Of a stretch of 12,343 nucleotides of DNA, positions 1 to 7,600 are shown in pieces. This stretch comes from SLSG01 sp964477035. Lineage in GTDB: Bacteria > Bacteroidota > Bacteroidia > Bacteroidales > UBA7960. Numbering within the stretch: the stretch's first letter is position 1; each line of letters starts with the position of its first letter. Both the position numbers and the translations under genes were made by a program. The stretch lies in the NCBI GenBank assembly GCA_964477035.1, contig CAYZCW010000024.1:1-12343 (forward strand), written 5' to 3'. Under the pieces are notes generated by a model, which saw only the letters and a list, made by a program, of their open reading frames with translations, searched no databases and had not been told where the DNA came from.

Positions 1-234
1 CTGACCGCCTGGGGGGTGGGTGGTTTTGTGTTCAGCCGCCTGTCGCAAACGCTGTTCGCGGCAAGCGGCAACCACCGCCTCTCCTTTATCATTGCGGGGA
101 TCTGCCTGGTGCTCTGTGCCGGGCTCGCCATGGCCCTGGGCAGGATTCAGCAGCAGCAAGCTGCCAGCAGTTTCCCGGGCATTTTTCATTTATTTCAAAA
201 AACCCCGGCACCCCGTCAGATTGACCGGAATTGA
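1..234 (+). CDS. C-terminal end of probable MFS transporter (partial)
   Basis: The frame is open from the first base and stops with TGA at 232-234, so this is the last 77 codons of a gene that begins outside the window. The opening residues (LTAWGVGGFVFSRLSQ) followed by a hydrophobic helix (about residues 31-48, FIIAGICLVLCAGLAMAL) resemble the final two transmembrane helices of major facilitator transporters of the oxalate/formate antiporter (OFA) type, where a TAWGVGG-like stretch is common. The remaining tail of about 28 residues is polar and would be cytoplasmic. The inner-membrane location follows from the family; the substrate cannot be inferred from this fragment. The next gene starts 181 bases later with a structured spacer between, so they need not be co-transcribed. 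The fragment is short, so the OFA assignment is tentative. Confidence 0.6.
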   Translation: MTAWGVGGFVFSRLSQTLFAASGNHRLSFIIAGICLVLCAGLAMALGRIQQQQAASSFPGIFHLFQKTPAPRQIDRN

Positions 235-329
235 AGCAGTTGCTGGTCGGATTCGGACATGTCGAGGCAAGCGGTTGTGATTCAGTTCAAAGGGCGATCA
301 ATGCAAATGTCAGGGCGGCAACATATTGA

Positions 330-364
330 TTGTTGTGGCATGTGATTTGAGCCACATGCAACAA
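330..364. promoter_or_regulatory. Inverted repeat with two alternative stems upstream of the subtilase-like gene
   Basis: Bases 330-335 plus 339-344 (TTGTTG, CATGTG) pair perfectly with 353-364 (CACATGCAACAA), giving a 12-bp stem with a 3-base bulge and an 8-base loop. A competing 6-bp stem pairs TGTGGC (334-339, reading TTGTGGC) with GCCACA (351-356). The element ends 51 bases before the ATG at 416 and lies 96 bases after the transporter stop. No T-tract follows, so it does not look like an intrinsic terminator. An operator or leader structure is possible. Pairing is seen in the sequence; function is inference. Confidence 0.35.
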
Positions 365-415
365 GTCCTCTTCGGGCCAATCCCTAAACATCAGGAACCA
401 TAAATCATCACAACA

Positions 416-1333
416 ATGAGAACAACTGGGAAATCCGGCATTCACTGGGTTTTGGGCCTGTGTCTTTTGGTAGGCTCATGGCAGGGCCTGCGTGCAGATG
501 AACCTTTTTTCATCCACTTCACGGATGCCAATCTGCGGCCCAACTACAACACCTTTCATCGTTTTCTGGAAGCGCATGACTATGCGACCGGACAGGGCAT
601 CAAAGTTGGAATCATCGACACGTATTTTGGATTCAGTGATAACCGGGAACTATATGCCGGTGGAAAGGATTTTACCGGAAACACGGCCTCGTTTGAACAA
701 GTCGGAGAACACGGCCTGTGGATGGCCACCACCCTGCGGGAACTGGCTCCCGGGGTCGGGATCTATGCCCTGAATGCCCGGCCAAGAGGGCGGGTAGGCG
801 AAGGAGCTGCGATCGTGTCCGCCATTGAGTGGGCCATTGAACAGGGAGTGGATGTCCTTACTTATTCCGCCCCGATGTTTCTTCCGGAAGACAGGCCCCT
901 CATTGACGCGGCGGTACAGAAGGCCATCGGGCACGGGATCGTGACGACTTTTATCCATTATGACCTGGAAGAGAACCTCCTTCCGTATGGTTTCATTGCC
1001 AGCGTCCCGTCCGCTTATGCGCGCACTCCCGATGTCAACATCTTTCATTTTGATTACAATGTGCTGTTCCTGAAACAGTATGATGACTTTGTGAAAAGGG
1101 GGCGCACTCCCGGCAGCTCGGGCAACGAGACCCCCTTCTTTTCCTTCTCCTCCATGTCGGTGGCCCTGGCGGCCGTTGTGGCCATGATGAAAGAGGTTGA
1201 CAGCAGTCTGTCACCCGCAGAAATCAAAAAGATTCTTATCGAAACGGCCCGCCCGGTTCTGTACCAGGGACAGGAAATCCCCCGGGTGGTGGATGCTCCG
1301 GTCGCGGTGCGCGAGCTCCTGAATGGCCGCTGA
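416..1333 (+). CDS. Subtilisin-fold (S8-like) secreted protein with atypical oxyanion residue
   Basis: The 305-residue product starts with a signal peptide (hydrophobic about 11-22, likely cleavage after LRA at 25-27) and passes almost directly into a subtilase fold with no recognisable I9-type propeptide. Motifs run in family order: GIKVGIIDT with Asp68, EHGLWMAT with His99, AIEWAIEQGVDVLTYS (136-151) matching the AI.WA...GADVINMS block, and FSSMSVA with Ser246 where subtilases have GTSMA. The block that normally ends in AAGN reads GIVTTFIHYD (174-183), placing Asp183 at the oxyanion Asn. The end carries the usual SLSPAEIKKILIETA helix. The catalytic Ser thus has unusual neighbours and the protein may be inactive or specialised. 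It has no T9SS sorting domain, so the periplasm or secretion by another route is likely. The ATG at 416 is the only start that gives a proper signal peptide; no Shine-Dalgarno sequence is seen, as is usual in Bacteroidota. Confidence 0.8.
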   Translation: MRTTGKSGIHWVLGLCLLVGSWQGLRADEPFFIHFTDANLRPNYNTFHRFLEAHDYATGQGIKVGIIDTYFGFSDNRELYAGGKDFTGNTASFEQVGEHGLWMATTLRELAPGVGIYALNARPRGRVGEGAAIVSAIEWAIEQGVDVLTYSAPMFLPEDRPLIDAAVQKAIGHGIVTTFIHYDLEENLLPYGFIASVPSAYARTPDVNIFHFDYNVLFLKQYDDFVKRGRTPGSSGNETPFFSFSSMSVALAAVVAMMKEVDSSLSPAEIKKILIETARPVLYQGQEIPRVVDAPVAVRELLNGR

Positions 1334-1666
1334 CGGAATGTTTTCTGTTTTCTGGCAAAATAATCGCCTAAAACCGCTTTCTGGTAGCATATTATCCGTA
1401 ACTTTTGTTTTTTGAATCGATCCGGGGAGGGCCTGTTTTTTTACCCGTGGACTTCCTGTGGGCCAGGTCCGATGATGAACCCACGGTTGAATCCTGTCAA
1501 TGATCAACCGTATTCCTGATACAGGGGATGATGCATTAACCCAATCCCGTGATCACCCGCCTGTGGACACCTGTCTTCACACAGTGGAAGTCAGGGTTTT
1601 ATGCATTACAGCCTCGAGTACACTTTTTCTGAAGGTCAAGCAAACTGGTCAAAATCTTTCTGAACC
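1334..1666. other. Intergenic region, 333 bases, no gene
   Basis: I find no plausible coding frame or RNA gene here. The stretch contains a T7 tract near 1432-1442 after a GC-rich patch that does not form a clear stem, nested inverted repeats at 1445-1511 (listed separately), and two copies of ATGCATTA at 1531-1538 and 1601-1608, 70 bases apart. A TAACTTTTG near 1399 is one base off the Bacteroidota -7 consensus but lacks a good -33 partner. The promoter for the operon that starts at 1667 is probably in this region, but I cannot place it. Confidence 0.6.
1445..1511. promoter_or_regulatory. Overlapping, mutually exclusive inverted repeats
   Basis: ACGGTTGA (1483-1490) pairs perfectly with TCAACCGT (1504-1511) across a 13-base loop. 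The same left arm overlaps CCACGG (1481-1486), which pairs perfectly with CCGTGG (1445-1450). The shared bases can join only one stem at a time. Such overlap is seen in attenuators and leader switches, but no T-tract follows the downstream stem, so a classical attenuator is not shown. It lies 156 bases before the ATG at 1667. It could equally be an operator for a dimeric regulator or a chance arrangement. Confidence 0.3.
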
Positions 1667-2140
1667 ATGAAACCAATGGTCTTTTTTTTCATGCTGCTTC
1701 TGGGGGTTCCCGCGGGGCATGCACAGCAGGCAATCGCCAGTGCCGGCGGTTCGGGTGCTGCCGGTGGTTATAAGGTGGACTGGACCCTGGGGGAGCCGGT
1801 GATTGAAACTTTTCGAGGCTCCGGCCACATCCTGACCCAGGGACTTCATCAGACAAACATCATTACCACGTCCCTGCCGGAGAGAGAGGTTCCCGGGCTT
1901 GCAGTCAGGGTGTATCCCAACCCTGTCGGCGACCGGCTTATGATTGAAGTTGTCCGGACAGAGGGGGGGCATTTTCGGTGCGAGCTGTATGATGTGACGG
2001 GCCACAGGATGCTTCAAAAGAGTCTGGACCCCGGGGTCGAAGAAATAACCATGGGTGGCTTTGCCCCCGGATTGTATTTTCTCCGGGTGCTTACCCTGGA
2101 GGGGAAGGAACTGACGACACGTAAAATCATTAAACAATGA
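1667..2140 (+). CDS. Small secreted protein with T9SS type A sorting domain
   Basis: The 157-residue product has a signal peptide (residues 1-19, cleavage likely after GHA), a short module (about 20-62) with the pattern IASAGG...VDWTLGEPVIETF...ILTQGLHQ, and a C-terminal T9SS type A sorting domain (about 78-157). The sorting domain shows YPNP at 83-86, ELYDVTGHRM, a GLYFLRV strand and a final basic KIIKQ strand. The DWTLGEP...TQG module recurs in Bacteroidota proteins of this size; its role is unknown to me. T9SS cargo crosses the outer membrane and usually has this domain removed, so the mature protein would be only about 60 residues. The stop is 4 bases before the fiber gene, which suggests one transcript and a shared role, for example a surface partner of the fiber. 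Sequence support for the sorting domain is strong; the partnership is inference. Confidence 0.85.
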   Translation: MKPMVFFFMLLLGVPAGHAQQAIASAGGSGAAGGYKVDWTLGEPVIETFRGSGHILTQGLHQTNIITTSLPEREVPGLAVRVYPNPVGDRLMIEVVRTEGGHFRCELYDVTGHRMLQKSLDPGVEEITMGGFAPGLYFLRVLTLEGKELTTRKIIKQ

Positions 2141-2144
2141 TCCG

Positions 2145-4076
2145 ATGAAACAGGCATTCTTAACCATCGTATTCTGGGTTGTTTCGTTGACCGTAATGGC
2201 CCAGGTTCCGGCCGGTTTCAATTACCAGGCCGTGGTGCGCAACAGCTCGGGAGAGCTCTTGGCCAACAAAACCGTCAGGTTCCGCATCAGCATCCTGCAA
2301 AACAGCGGCACGGGAACGGCTGTCTATGTGGAAACGCATTCGGTGCCCACGGGTGATTTCGGGCTGGCGAATTTTGTTGTCGGACTGGGAACCCGTGTGA
2401 GCGGGAGCCTGGCCCCTGCGACCTGGGGAGAGAATCCCCATTTTATCAAGGTTGAACTGGACCCGGCCAACGGCAACTCTTTTTCGCACCTGGGAACCAT
2501 GCAGCTGCTGGCAGTGCCCTACGCCTTTCATGCCAGCACGGTAGAGGTTGAGAAGGACGGGGACCCCACCAACGAGATCCAGGTCCTGGGGCTGAGCGGA
2601 TCGGTGCTCAGCCTGAGCCGGGGCGGCGGGTCGGTCACCCTGCCCGGAGCGGAAGGGGACCAGTGGGGCGGCCAATATGTGCGCACGGACGCCACGCTGG
2701 ACGGACAAGGCACGACGGCCTCCCCCCTGAGGCTGGCGCGGCAGTCTGCCAGCACGGGGCAGGTGCTGAAATGGAACGGCACGACCTGGGCGCCGGCAAC
2801 GGATGAAACGGGAACTGCCGGGAGCAACCCAACGGGTCCGGCGGGAGGCGATCTGACGGGGACCTATCCGAATCCCACCATCGGGTCGGGGAAGGTGTCC
2901 GAGGCAAAGATCGCGGACAATGCCGTTACGCAGGCAAAGATTGCCGGCGGTGCCGTCACGTCGGCCAAGCTGGCGGGCAATGCCGTGACAGAAGCAAAAA
3001 TTGCCGATGGTGGTGTGACCGCTCCCAAGCTCGCATCAATGGGGGCGTCTGCCGGTCAGGTGCTTAAATATAACGGCACGACCTGGGTTCCCGGCAATGA
3101 CGAAACCGGCTCCGGCGGACTGACATTGCCCTACCAGGGAAGCGCCACGAACAGCAGCTCTGTTTTTACCATTGTCAATAATTCCACAAATGGGTATTCA
3201 GCCATCAGGGGAGATGGAATGGGAAGCACAAGGGGGATCGTGGGCACTGGTGACCAGGGAACCGGGGTGCTGGGATATTCATGGGCGGGGACAGGCGTTC
3301 ACGGCTATGTGGAAACGGGGACCAGTCCGACGGCTGTCTATGGACAAAACGAATCCATTTTNNNNNNNNNNNNNNNNNNNNNNNNNNNNNNNNNNNNNNN
3401 NNNNNNNNNNNNNNNNNNNNNNNNNNNNNNNNNNNNNNNNNNNNNNNNNNNNNNNNNNNNNCTTCACGTGGCCGGAGCCGGTTTCCCGGATAGTTTTATT
3501 TACATACAGTCGAACACCGGTCAGGATGCCGGGATCCGGCTCTACGAAGGCAGCACGGAAAAATGGCATGTCTTCAACAATTCCGCTGCTGGCGGTTTGA
3601 GCATCAATAACACGGCTTATGCCCTTGCCATCTTCGCCAAACAATCCAATGCCTATGTGGGCCTCGGAACCACCAGCCCCACCCAGAAACTGCATGTGGT
3701 GGGCAATGCCTATAAAACGGAGGGCGGTACCTCCTGGGCGGCTTCATCCGACGAGAGGTTGAAAACCCTGCTGGGCAAGTATGAAAAGGGCCTGGATGAG
3801 ATTGCGGCCCTGGAGGCGGTGTGGTTTGTTTACAGAGAGAACAACGCCAGGCAGCTCCCGGCCGGGGTGGAACAGGCCGGCTTTGTGGCGCAGGAGGTCC
3901 GGAAAATCTTCCCGGAAGCCGTTTCAGAAGCGGAAGACGGTTTCCTGGATTTCAATATGCACCCCATCAATGTGGCCCTGGTCAATGCCGTCAGGGAACT
4001 GAAGGCCGAAAATGATCAGCTTAAGGCCCGGCTGGACGCTCTTGAGGCCAAAATCGGGGCCATGGCCGGGAAATGA
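2145..4076 (+). CDS. Tail-fiber-like secreted protein with C-terminal peptidase S74 chaperone domain
   Basis: The product is 643 residues if the internal 100-N run has its true length. Order: signal peptide (1-19, ending VMA); a conserved Bacteroidota fiber N-terminal domain (about 20-130, VPAGFNYQAVVRNSSGELL to LAVPYAFHAS); a linker; two similar GQVLK.NGTTW motifs flanking a run of 10-residue AKI...AVT repeats (254-297); a Gly-rich region of GTGVLGY / GTGVHGY type repeats that runs into the N gap; a further beta-rich part; then the S74 chaperone beginning SSDERLK (534-540) and a coiled coil (about 610-640, with Leu heptads in RELKAENDQLKARLDALEAKI). In phage endosialidases this domain trimerises the fiber and cuts itself off using a Ser-Lys pair in SDxRxK; both residues are present (Ser535, Lys540). 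A trimeric surface fiber is therefore likely. It has no T9SS sorting domain, so its export route is unclear. It is probably an ordinary cellular gene, since no phage genes are nearby. Confidence 0.85.
   Translation: MKQAFLTIVFWVVSLTVMAQVPAGFNYQAVVRNSSGELLANKTVRFRISILQNSGTGTAVYVETHSVPTGDFGLANFVVGLGTRVSGSLAPATWGENPHFIKVELDPANGNSFSHLGTMQLLAVPYAFHASTVEVEKDGDPTNEIQVLGLSGSVLSLSRGGGSVTLPGAEGDQWGGQYVRTDATLDGQGTTASPLRLARQSASTGQVLKWNGTTWAPATDETGTAGSNPTGPAGGDLTGTYPNPTIGSGKVSEAKIADNAVTQAKIAGGAVTSAKLAGNAVTEAKIADGGVTAPKLASMGASAGQVLKYNGTTWVPGNDETGSGGLTLPYQGSATNSSSVFTIVNNSTNGYSAIRGDGMGSTRGIVGTGDQGTGVLGYSWAGTGVHGYVETGTSPTAVYGQNESIXXXXXXXXXXXXXXXXXXXXXXXXXXXXXXXXXXLHVAGAGFPDSFIYIQSNTGQDAGIRLYEGSTEKWHVFNNSAAGGLSINNTAYALAIFAKQSNAYVGLGTTSPTQKLHVVGNAYKTEGGTSWAASSDERLKTLLGKYEKGLDEIAALEAVWFVYRENNARQLPAGVEQAGFVAQEVRKIFPEAVSEAEDGFLDFNMHPINVALVNAVRELKAENDQLKARLDALEAKIGAMAGK
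2904..3035 (+). repeat. In-frame 30-bp tandem repeat in the fiber gene (4.4 units)
   Basis: Units start at 2904, 2934, 2964, 2994 and a partial one at 3024. Each encodes ten residues of the pattern (A/P)K(I/L)A..(A/G)VT., giving AKIADNAVTQ, AKIAGGAVTS, AKLAGNAVTE, AKIADGGVTA and PKLA. Third positions vary while the protein pattern is kept, so the array is old or under selection rather than freshly duplicated. Such repeats are typical of fiber stalks in trimeric proteins. Nucleotide divergence makes slippage less likely than in a perfect repeat. Confidence 0.8.
3362..3461. other. Assembly gap of exactly 100 N
   Basis: One hundred undetermined bases interrupt the fiber gene. A length of exactly 100 is a usual scaffolding placeholder, so the true distance is unknown. 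The gap begins directly after a stretch coding Gly-rich GTGVxGY-type repeats, which probably caused the assembly break. The reading frame happens to stay open across the placeholder, but that does not prove the join. Confidence 0.97.
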
Positions 4077-4079
4077 CCC

Positions 4080-4652
4080 ATGCTTTGTGTATCTTCATGG
4101 CCTGTTTTTCAGATACCAATGCCCGAGACCATGAAGGAACCCATGCCGTTACGGTATAAAAAGACATTGAAGTTTTTAAGGGAGCATGTGCCGCCAGGGG
4201 CGCGCATCCTTGACCTGGGCACGCCCAACCCTTTCTCCGGGATTATGGCCCGGAGCGGGTATAGGGTACAAAACACCTCGGGGGAAGACCTTGATACGGA
4301 TTATTCCTTTGTCAACGAAGTCGATGTGGACTACATTACCTCCTTTGAAGTGTTTGAGCACTTGCTTGCCCCGTTCAACCTGCTGCAGGAGATTAAAAAA
4401 GGAAGGCTGGTGTCTTCCGTGCCCCTGAAGGTATGGTTCGCCCGGGCCTATTGGAACCCATCCGACGAATGGGACAGGCACTATCATGAATTTGAACCCC
4501 GCCAATACGACTGGCTGCTCCGGAAATCGGGATGGACCATTGTCCGGTCGGAGACATGGGCTTCTCCGGACCGCATCCGGCCGGGCATCCGGCCGTTTAT
4601 GCGGTTTGTATGGCCCTCCTATTATTTTGTTTACGCCGAGAAAGGGGTATGA
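4080..4652 (+). CDS. Class I SAM-dependent methyltransferase
   Basis: The 190-residue frame shows a Rossmann methyltransferase core: ARILDLGTPNPFSGIMA (about 41-57) as the SAM-binding motif I, an acidic GEDLDTDY (68-75), then VDVDYITSFEVFEHLLAPFNLL (about 80-101), which matches the post-II/motif IV region with the common FEVFEHL signature. The glycine loop is unusual (DLGTPNPFSG rather than DxGxGxG). The C-terminal part is aromatic and basic (DEWDRHYHEFEPRQYDWLLRKSGW) with a final YYFVYAEK strand. The substrate is unknown. The first ATG is 4080, 3 bases after the fiber stop, but the first 13 residues look unlike the family; the ATGs at 4119 or 4131 (MKEPMPLRYKK) may be the true start. The position suggests translation from the fiber transcript. 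It has no signal peptide, so it is cytoplasmic. Confidence 0.8.
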   Translation: MLCVSSWPVFQIPMPETMKEPMPLRYKKTLKFLREHVPPGARILDLGTPNPFSGIMARSGYRVQNTSGEDLDTDYSFVNEVDVDYITSFEVFEHLLAPFNLLQEIKKGRLVSSVPLKVWFARAYWNPSDEWDRHYHEFEPRQYDWLLRKSGWTIVRSETWASPDRIRPGIRPFMRFVWPSYYFVYAEKGV

Positions 4653-4674
4653 CCAGGGATCGCAGTCAGGCCGG

Positions 4675-7600
4675 TCAGTCTTGCACGCACCGTACGCTTA
4701 AACCCACGGGTTTCATGGGGAACTGCCTGATTGCCTTGCCGTGATCGTAACTAAAATGCCTGGATGCCGCCTTGGTCTCTTCCAGAAAATATTCGTGGGT
4801 GGACCACCAATTGCCATACCATCCCAGGTAATTGAATGAGCCGGTGGTGCCATAGTCCAGCCGGGCTCCCCCCGGAAGGGCGGAGAAACCGAAGTCGTCG
4901 GTGCCGTGTGCCGGATAATGATCGTCCCACCGGGGGTGTTCCGTGGTGGCGCAGAGTCCGCCCAGTGGCGAGCCTACCTGGAGGCAGGACTTGAGTTTGT
5001 TTGCGACGTTGTCTTGCGTGATGTCGTCGAAGTGGTCGATCAGGAAATTGAATAATTGTTCCCACTCCGCATCACTTGGCAGGTGCCATCCAGGGGGACA
5101 AGCCCCCTGGACGCCGCTCGGATTGGCATTGGTCGCAGCGGCCCCGTCCATGGCCGCGGGCCAGTTGTAAAGAACCCCATAGCCTTTGTAATTCGGGGTG
5201 CTCATTGCCTCCCAGATGTCGGTCATGTTGTAATCATACACATAGTAGTATGCCGTTGTGTCAGATCCGGTTCGGCGGTCGACCACCGAAGGAAGGTATT
5301 TCAGGTTTTCGGCCATCCATACCTGTGCCCCTATCCTTACCCAGTTGTAGGTTTTGTCATCCCTGGGGTCGGTGAAGGTTCCCGCGGGTTCGCCGGCAAC
5401 ACTGACGGTTCCCGAAACCGAGCGGACCACGGAGCTGTCGGCTCGGAGAACGGTTGCCGTGAATGACTTGTCTCCCTCCAGGGGGTCCGGGGTCCAATTC
5501 GTGAAGACCATCCCGTTGGCATCCGCGACCGGGGCATATAGAGAAAACCGTCCCTCCCCTTCCATGATGACGGCAGCCATTGGTGCCGGGTTGCCTGCAT
5601 CATCCGTGACCTTTAATTGAAGCTCCAGTTCCTGGCCGGGCGTGACTTCTCGAGGGAGCGATGTAAGCAGCTCCAGGCCGGCAGGGGAAGACCACAGAAG
5701 GGGATCTTGGTCGTTCGTTGTAAATGGCCCGTAGTCTGTTTCATGTTGCAGAAACCGCAGGGATGCCCCGGTGCGTAATTCAAGTGTGTGGTCAAGTGTG
5801 GCGGTCCATGCCAGGAAGGACTCTTTCCCCGAAGGGGTGTGCAGCTGATAGGTGCCGGCCACTTGCCCCGCCGCCACAGAGGAGACAATCTCGGTATTCG
5901 GGCCGAAAAAGCCATAAAACCAAATGGCTGTTCTTGGATAGATCTCCACCCGGGCGGACATATTTGCTCCGCCTTCCGTAAGGAGCGGATGCACCGATTT
6001 CTCACCGGAAGCTTCACCCGTGGCTGTGAATTCGTCGGCTTCCTTTTCGTAAACCCCGCCGGCCTGGATTTCATGCTGGCCCTCAAACCCCCATCGGGCA
6101 TGGATGGGTTCCTGGGAGAGGATGTGGTAGTCGCTAAACACATCACTTTCCAGGGTAACCCACACAGGGATGTCGGGAGGAACAAGAAACATCGCGGTCG
6201 TTTTGCCCGGGCTGAAAACTTTTTTGTTTCCCGATTCTTCACCCCCATTTTCCAAATCCAGGACCAGCCGGTTCTGAAACCCTGCGTCAGCCTCCAGGGA
6301 ATACCGGAAAAACGACAGGTCTCCCTTTTTTACCTTGGAGTCTTCTGTCAGCTCCCCTTCGTGGGTGAATTCAAACTCGAACAAGGCCTCTGCCGACAGG
6401 GAAACATGTCCCTGGTCAATATAAAAATGGATGGGCTGTCCAGGCTGCCCGTGAAGGTCCGTTCCGGACAGATCTTGTTGGAAACCAATGGCCAGCGCCT
6501 CCAGGTTTTTTCGGACATTGCCTTCCAGAACGTTTTGGGTGTGCCGGATGCCGCTCCCGTCATGGAATACGACCCTGACGGGATGGATGCGGCCGTTTTG
6601 ATCGGTAAGGGCCCGGATTACCTCCCCGGCCGGCGCATCTTCATTCAGGAACGTCTTGGGCTCTATGAGCCTTGTGTCAAGTGTGAATGATGCGTTCACA
6701 AACAGTTCGTCCATAAACCCGGGCCCGTTATCCACAAGGGTGTTCCCGTTTTCCTCGCTGACCTTGACCACCTTTTGAATCAGTCCGATGCTATCCAGAT
6801 CAAGGGTTAAAATGTCCCCGGGAAACAAATTGATTTCATCGGACAGCAAAGCAATGCGAGTGCCTCCCGTATGGGCGTCATACGCCAGAACACTATAGTC
6901 TCCTTCTGCAAGCGGCCGGTACATATCACTGATGCCCGTGCTTTCTGATGTGCTTTCCAGCATGGTGAAACCGATGGCTTCTGAACCATGGACCCGGATG
7001 CCGACAGGATAGGTGTAGTACCCGTCCAGAAAAGCCGTTACCCGGAGGCTGTCCCCTGCCTGGTAACTGAAGTCATTGTCGGATGTGGCGCTTTTTAGCT
7101 GAGTGCGGATCAGGAATGGTTCTGTGGCCCGGGAAAATGTTTGCTCCCGGGAGGTGGATATGCCGTACATCCCGGTCCGGGGGGTGGCTGCGCCAAAGAC
7201 CTTGTAATTAACACCTCCCCCGGCGTTGCTCAGGTTCAAAATATAGATCCCGGCATGGGGCAGGGTGACCGTGACAATGTCTTGTCTGCCGGAAGGGGGG
7301 ATGAGCCTGGAAAAAACCTCTTGTCCACCGAGGCTGTAGATTTTCAGCAGGGTGCTCCCGTCCATTTGTGCGGGCAATAATACCCCTGCTTCGCCCGGGA
7401 TGTTTTTTATCAACCGGAATGCATCAGGCTGCAGAAAAAGAAGATGACCCGTACCGGTTACCAGCTGCTGGGACGTGATATCAATTTCATACACCTCCAG
7501 CGCAGGCAGGTTGCCCATCAGGAGGCGGGTTTGATTGTCCAGGTTTTCGAACAGGATGGAATCCAGCGATGCCGGGCTGCCATCCCGGGTGGCTGAAATG

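Noticed and set aside
20..280. An 86-codon frame at the left edge
   Set aside because: It overlaps the MFS C-terminal frame, is rich in Arg, Cys and Ser typical of an out-of-frame reading, and matches no family.
650..1048. A 132-codon frame opposite the subtilase-like gene
   Set aside because: The plus-strand frame has ordered S8 motifs; the antisense frame has none.
1425..1442. Intrinsic terminator ending in seven T
   Set aside because: The GC-rich patch before the T-tract forms no stable stem that I can find.
2145..4076. A prophage tail region
   Set aside because: The fiber has a signal peptide and a Bacteroidota N-terminal domain, and no capsid, terminase, portal, baseplate or integrase gene is present.
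4649..4680. Bidirectional terminator between the convergent genes
   Set aside because: Only a 5-bp TGACC/GGTCA pairing with a 17-base loop is present, with no T-tract on either side.
4675..4800. A diversity-generating retroelement variable region at the end of the FISUMP domain
   Set aside because: The C-terminal GLSVRCVQD and lectin-like fold invite the idea, but there is no template repeat or reverse transcriptase in the window and no adenine-rich variable codons that stand out.
5788..6690. A 300-codon open frame on the plus strand
   Set aside because: It lies antisense inside the FISUMP gene, has no recognisable domain or sensible start context, and is best explained as a shadow of the GC-rich coding strand.
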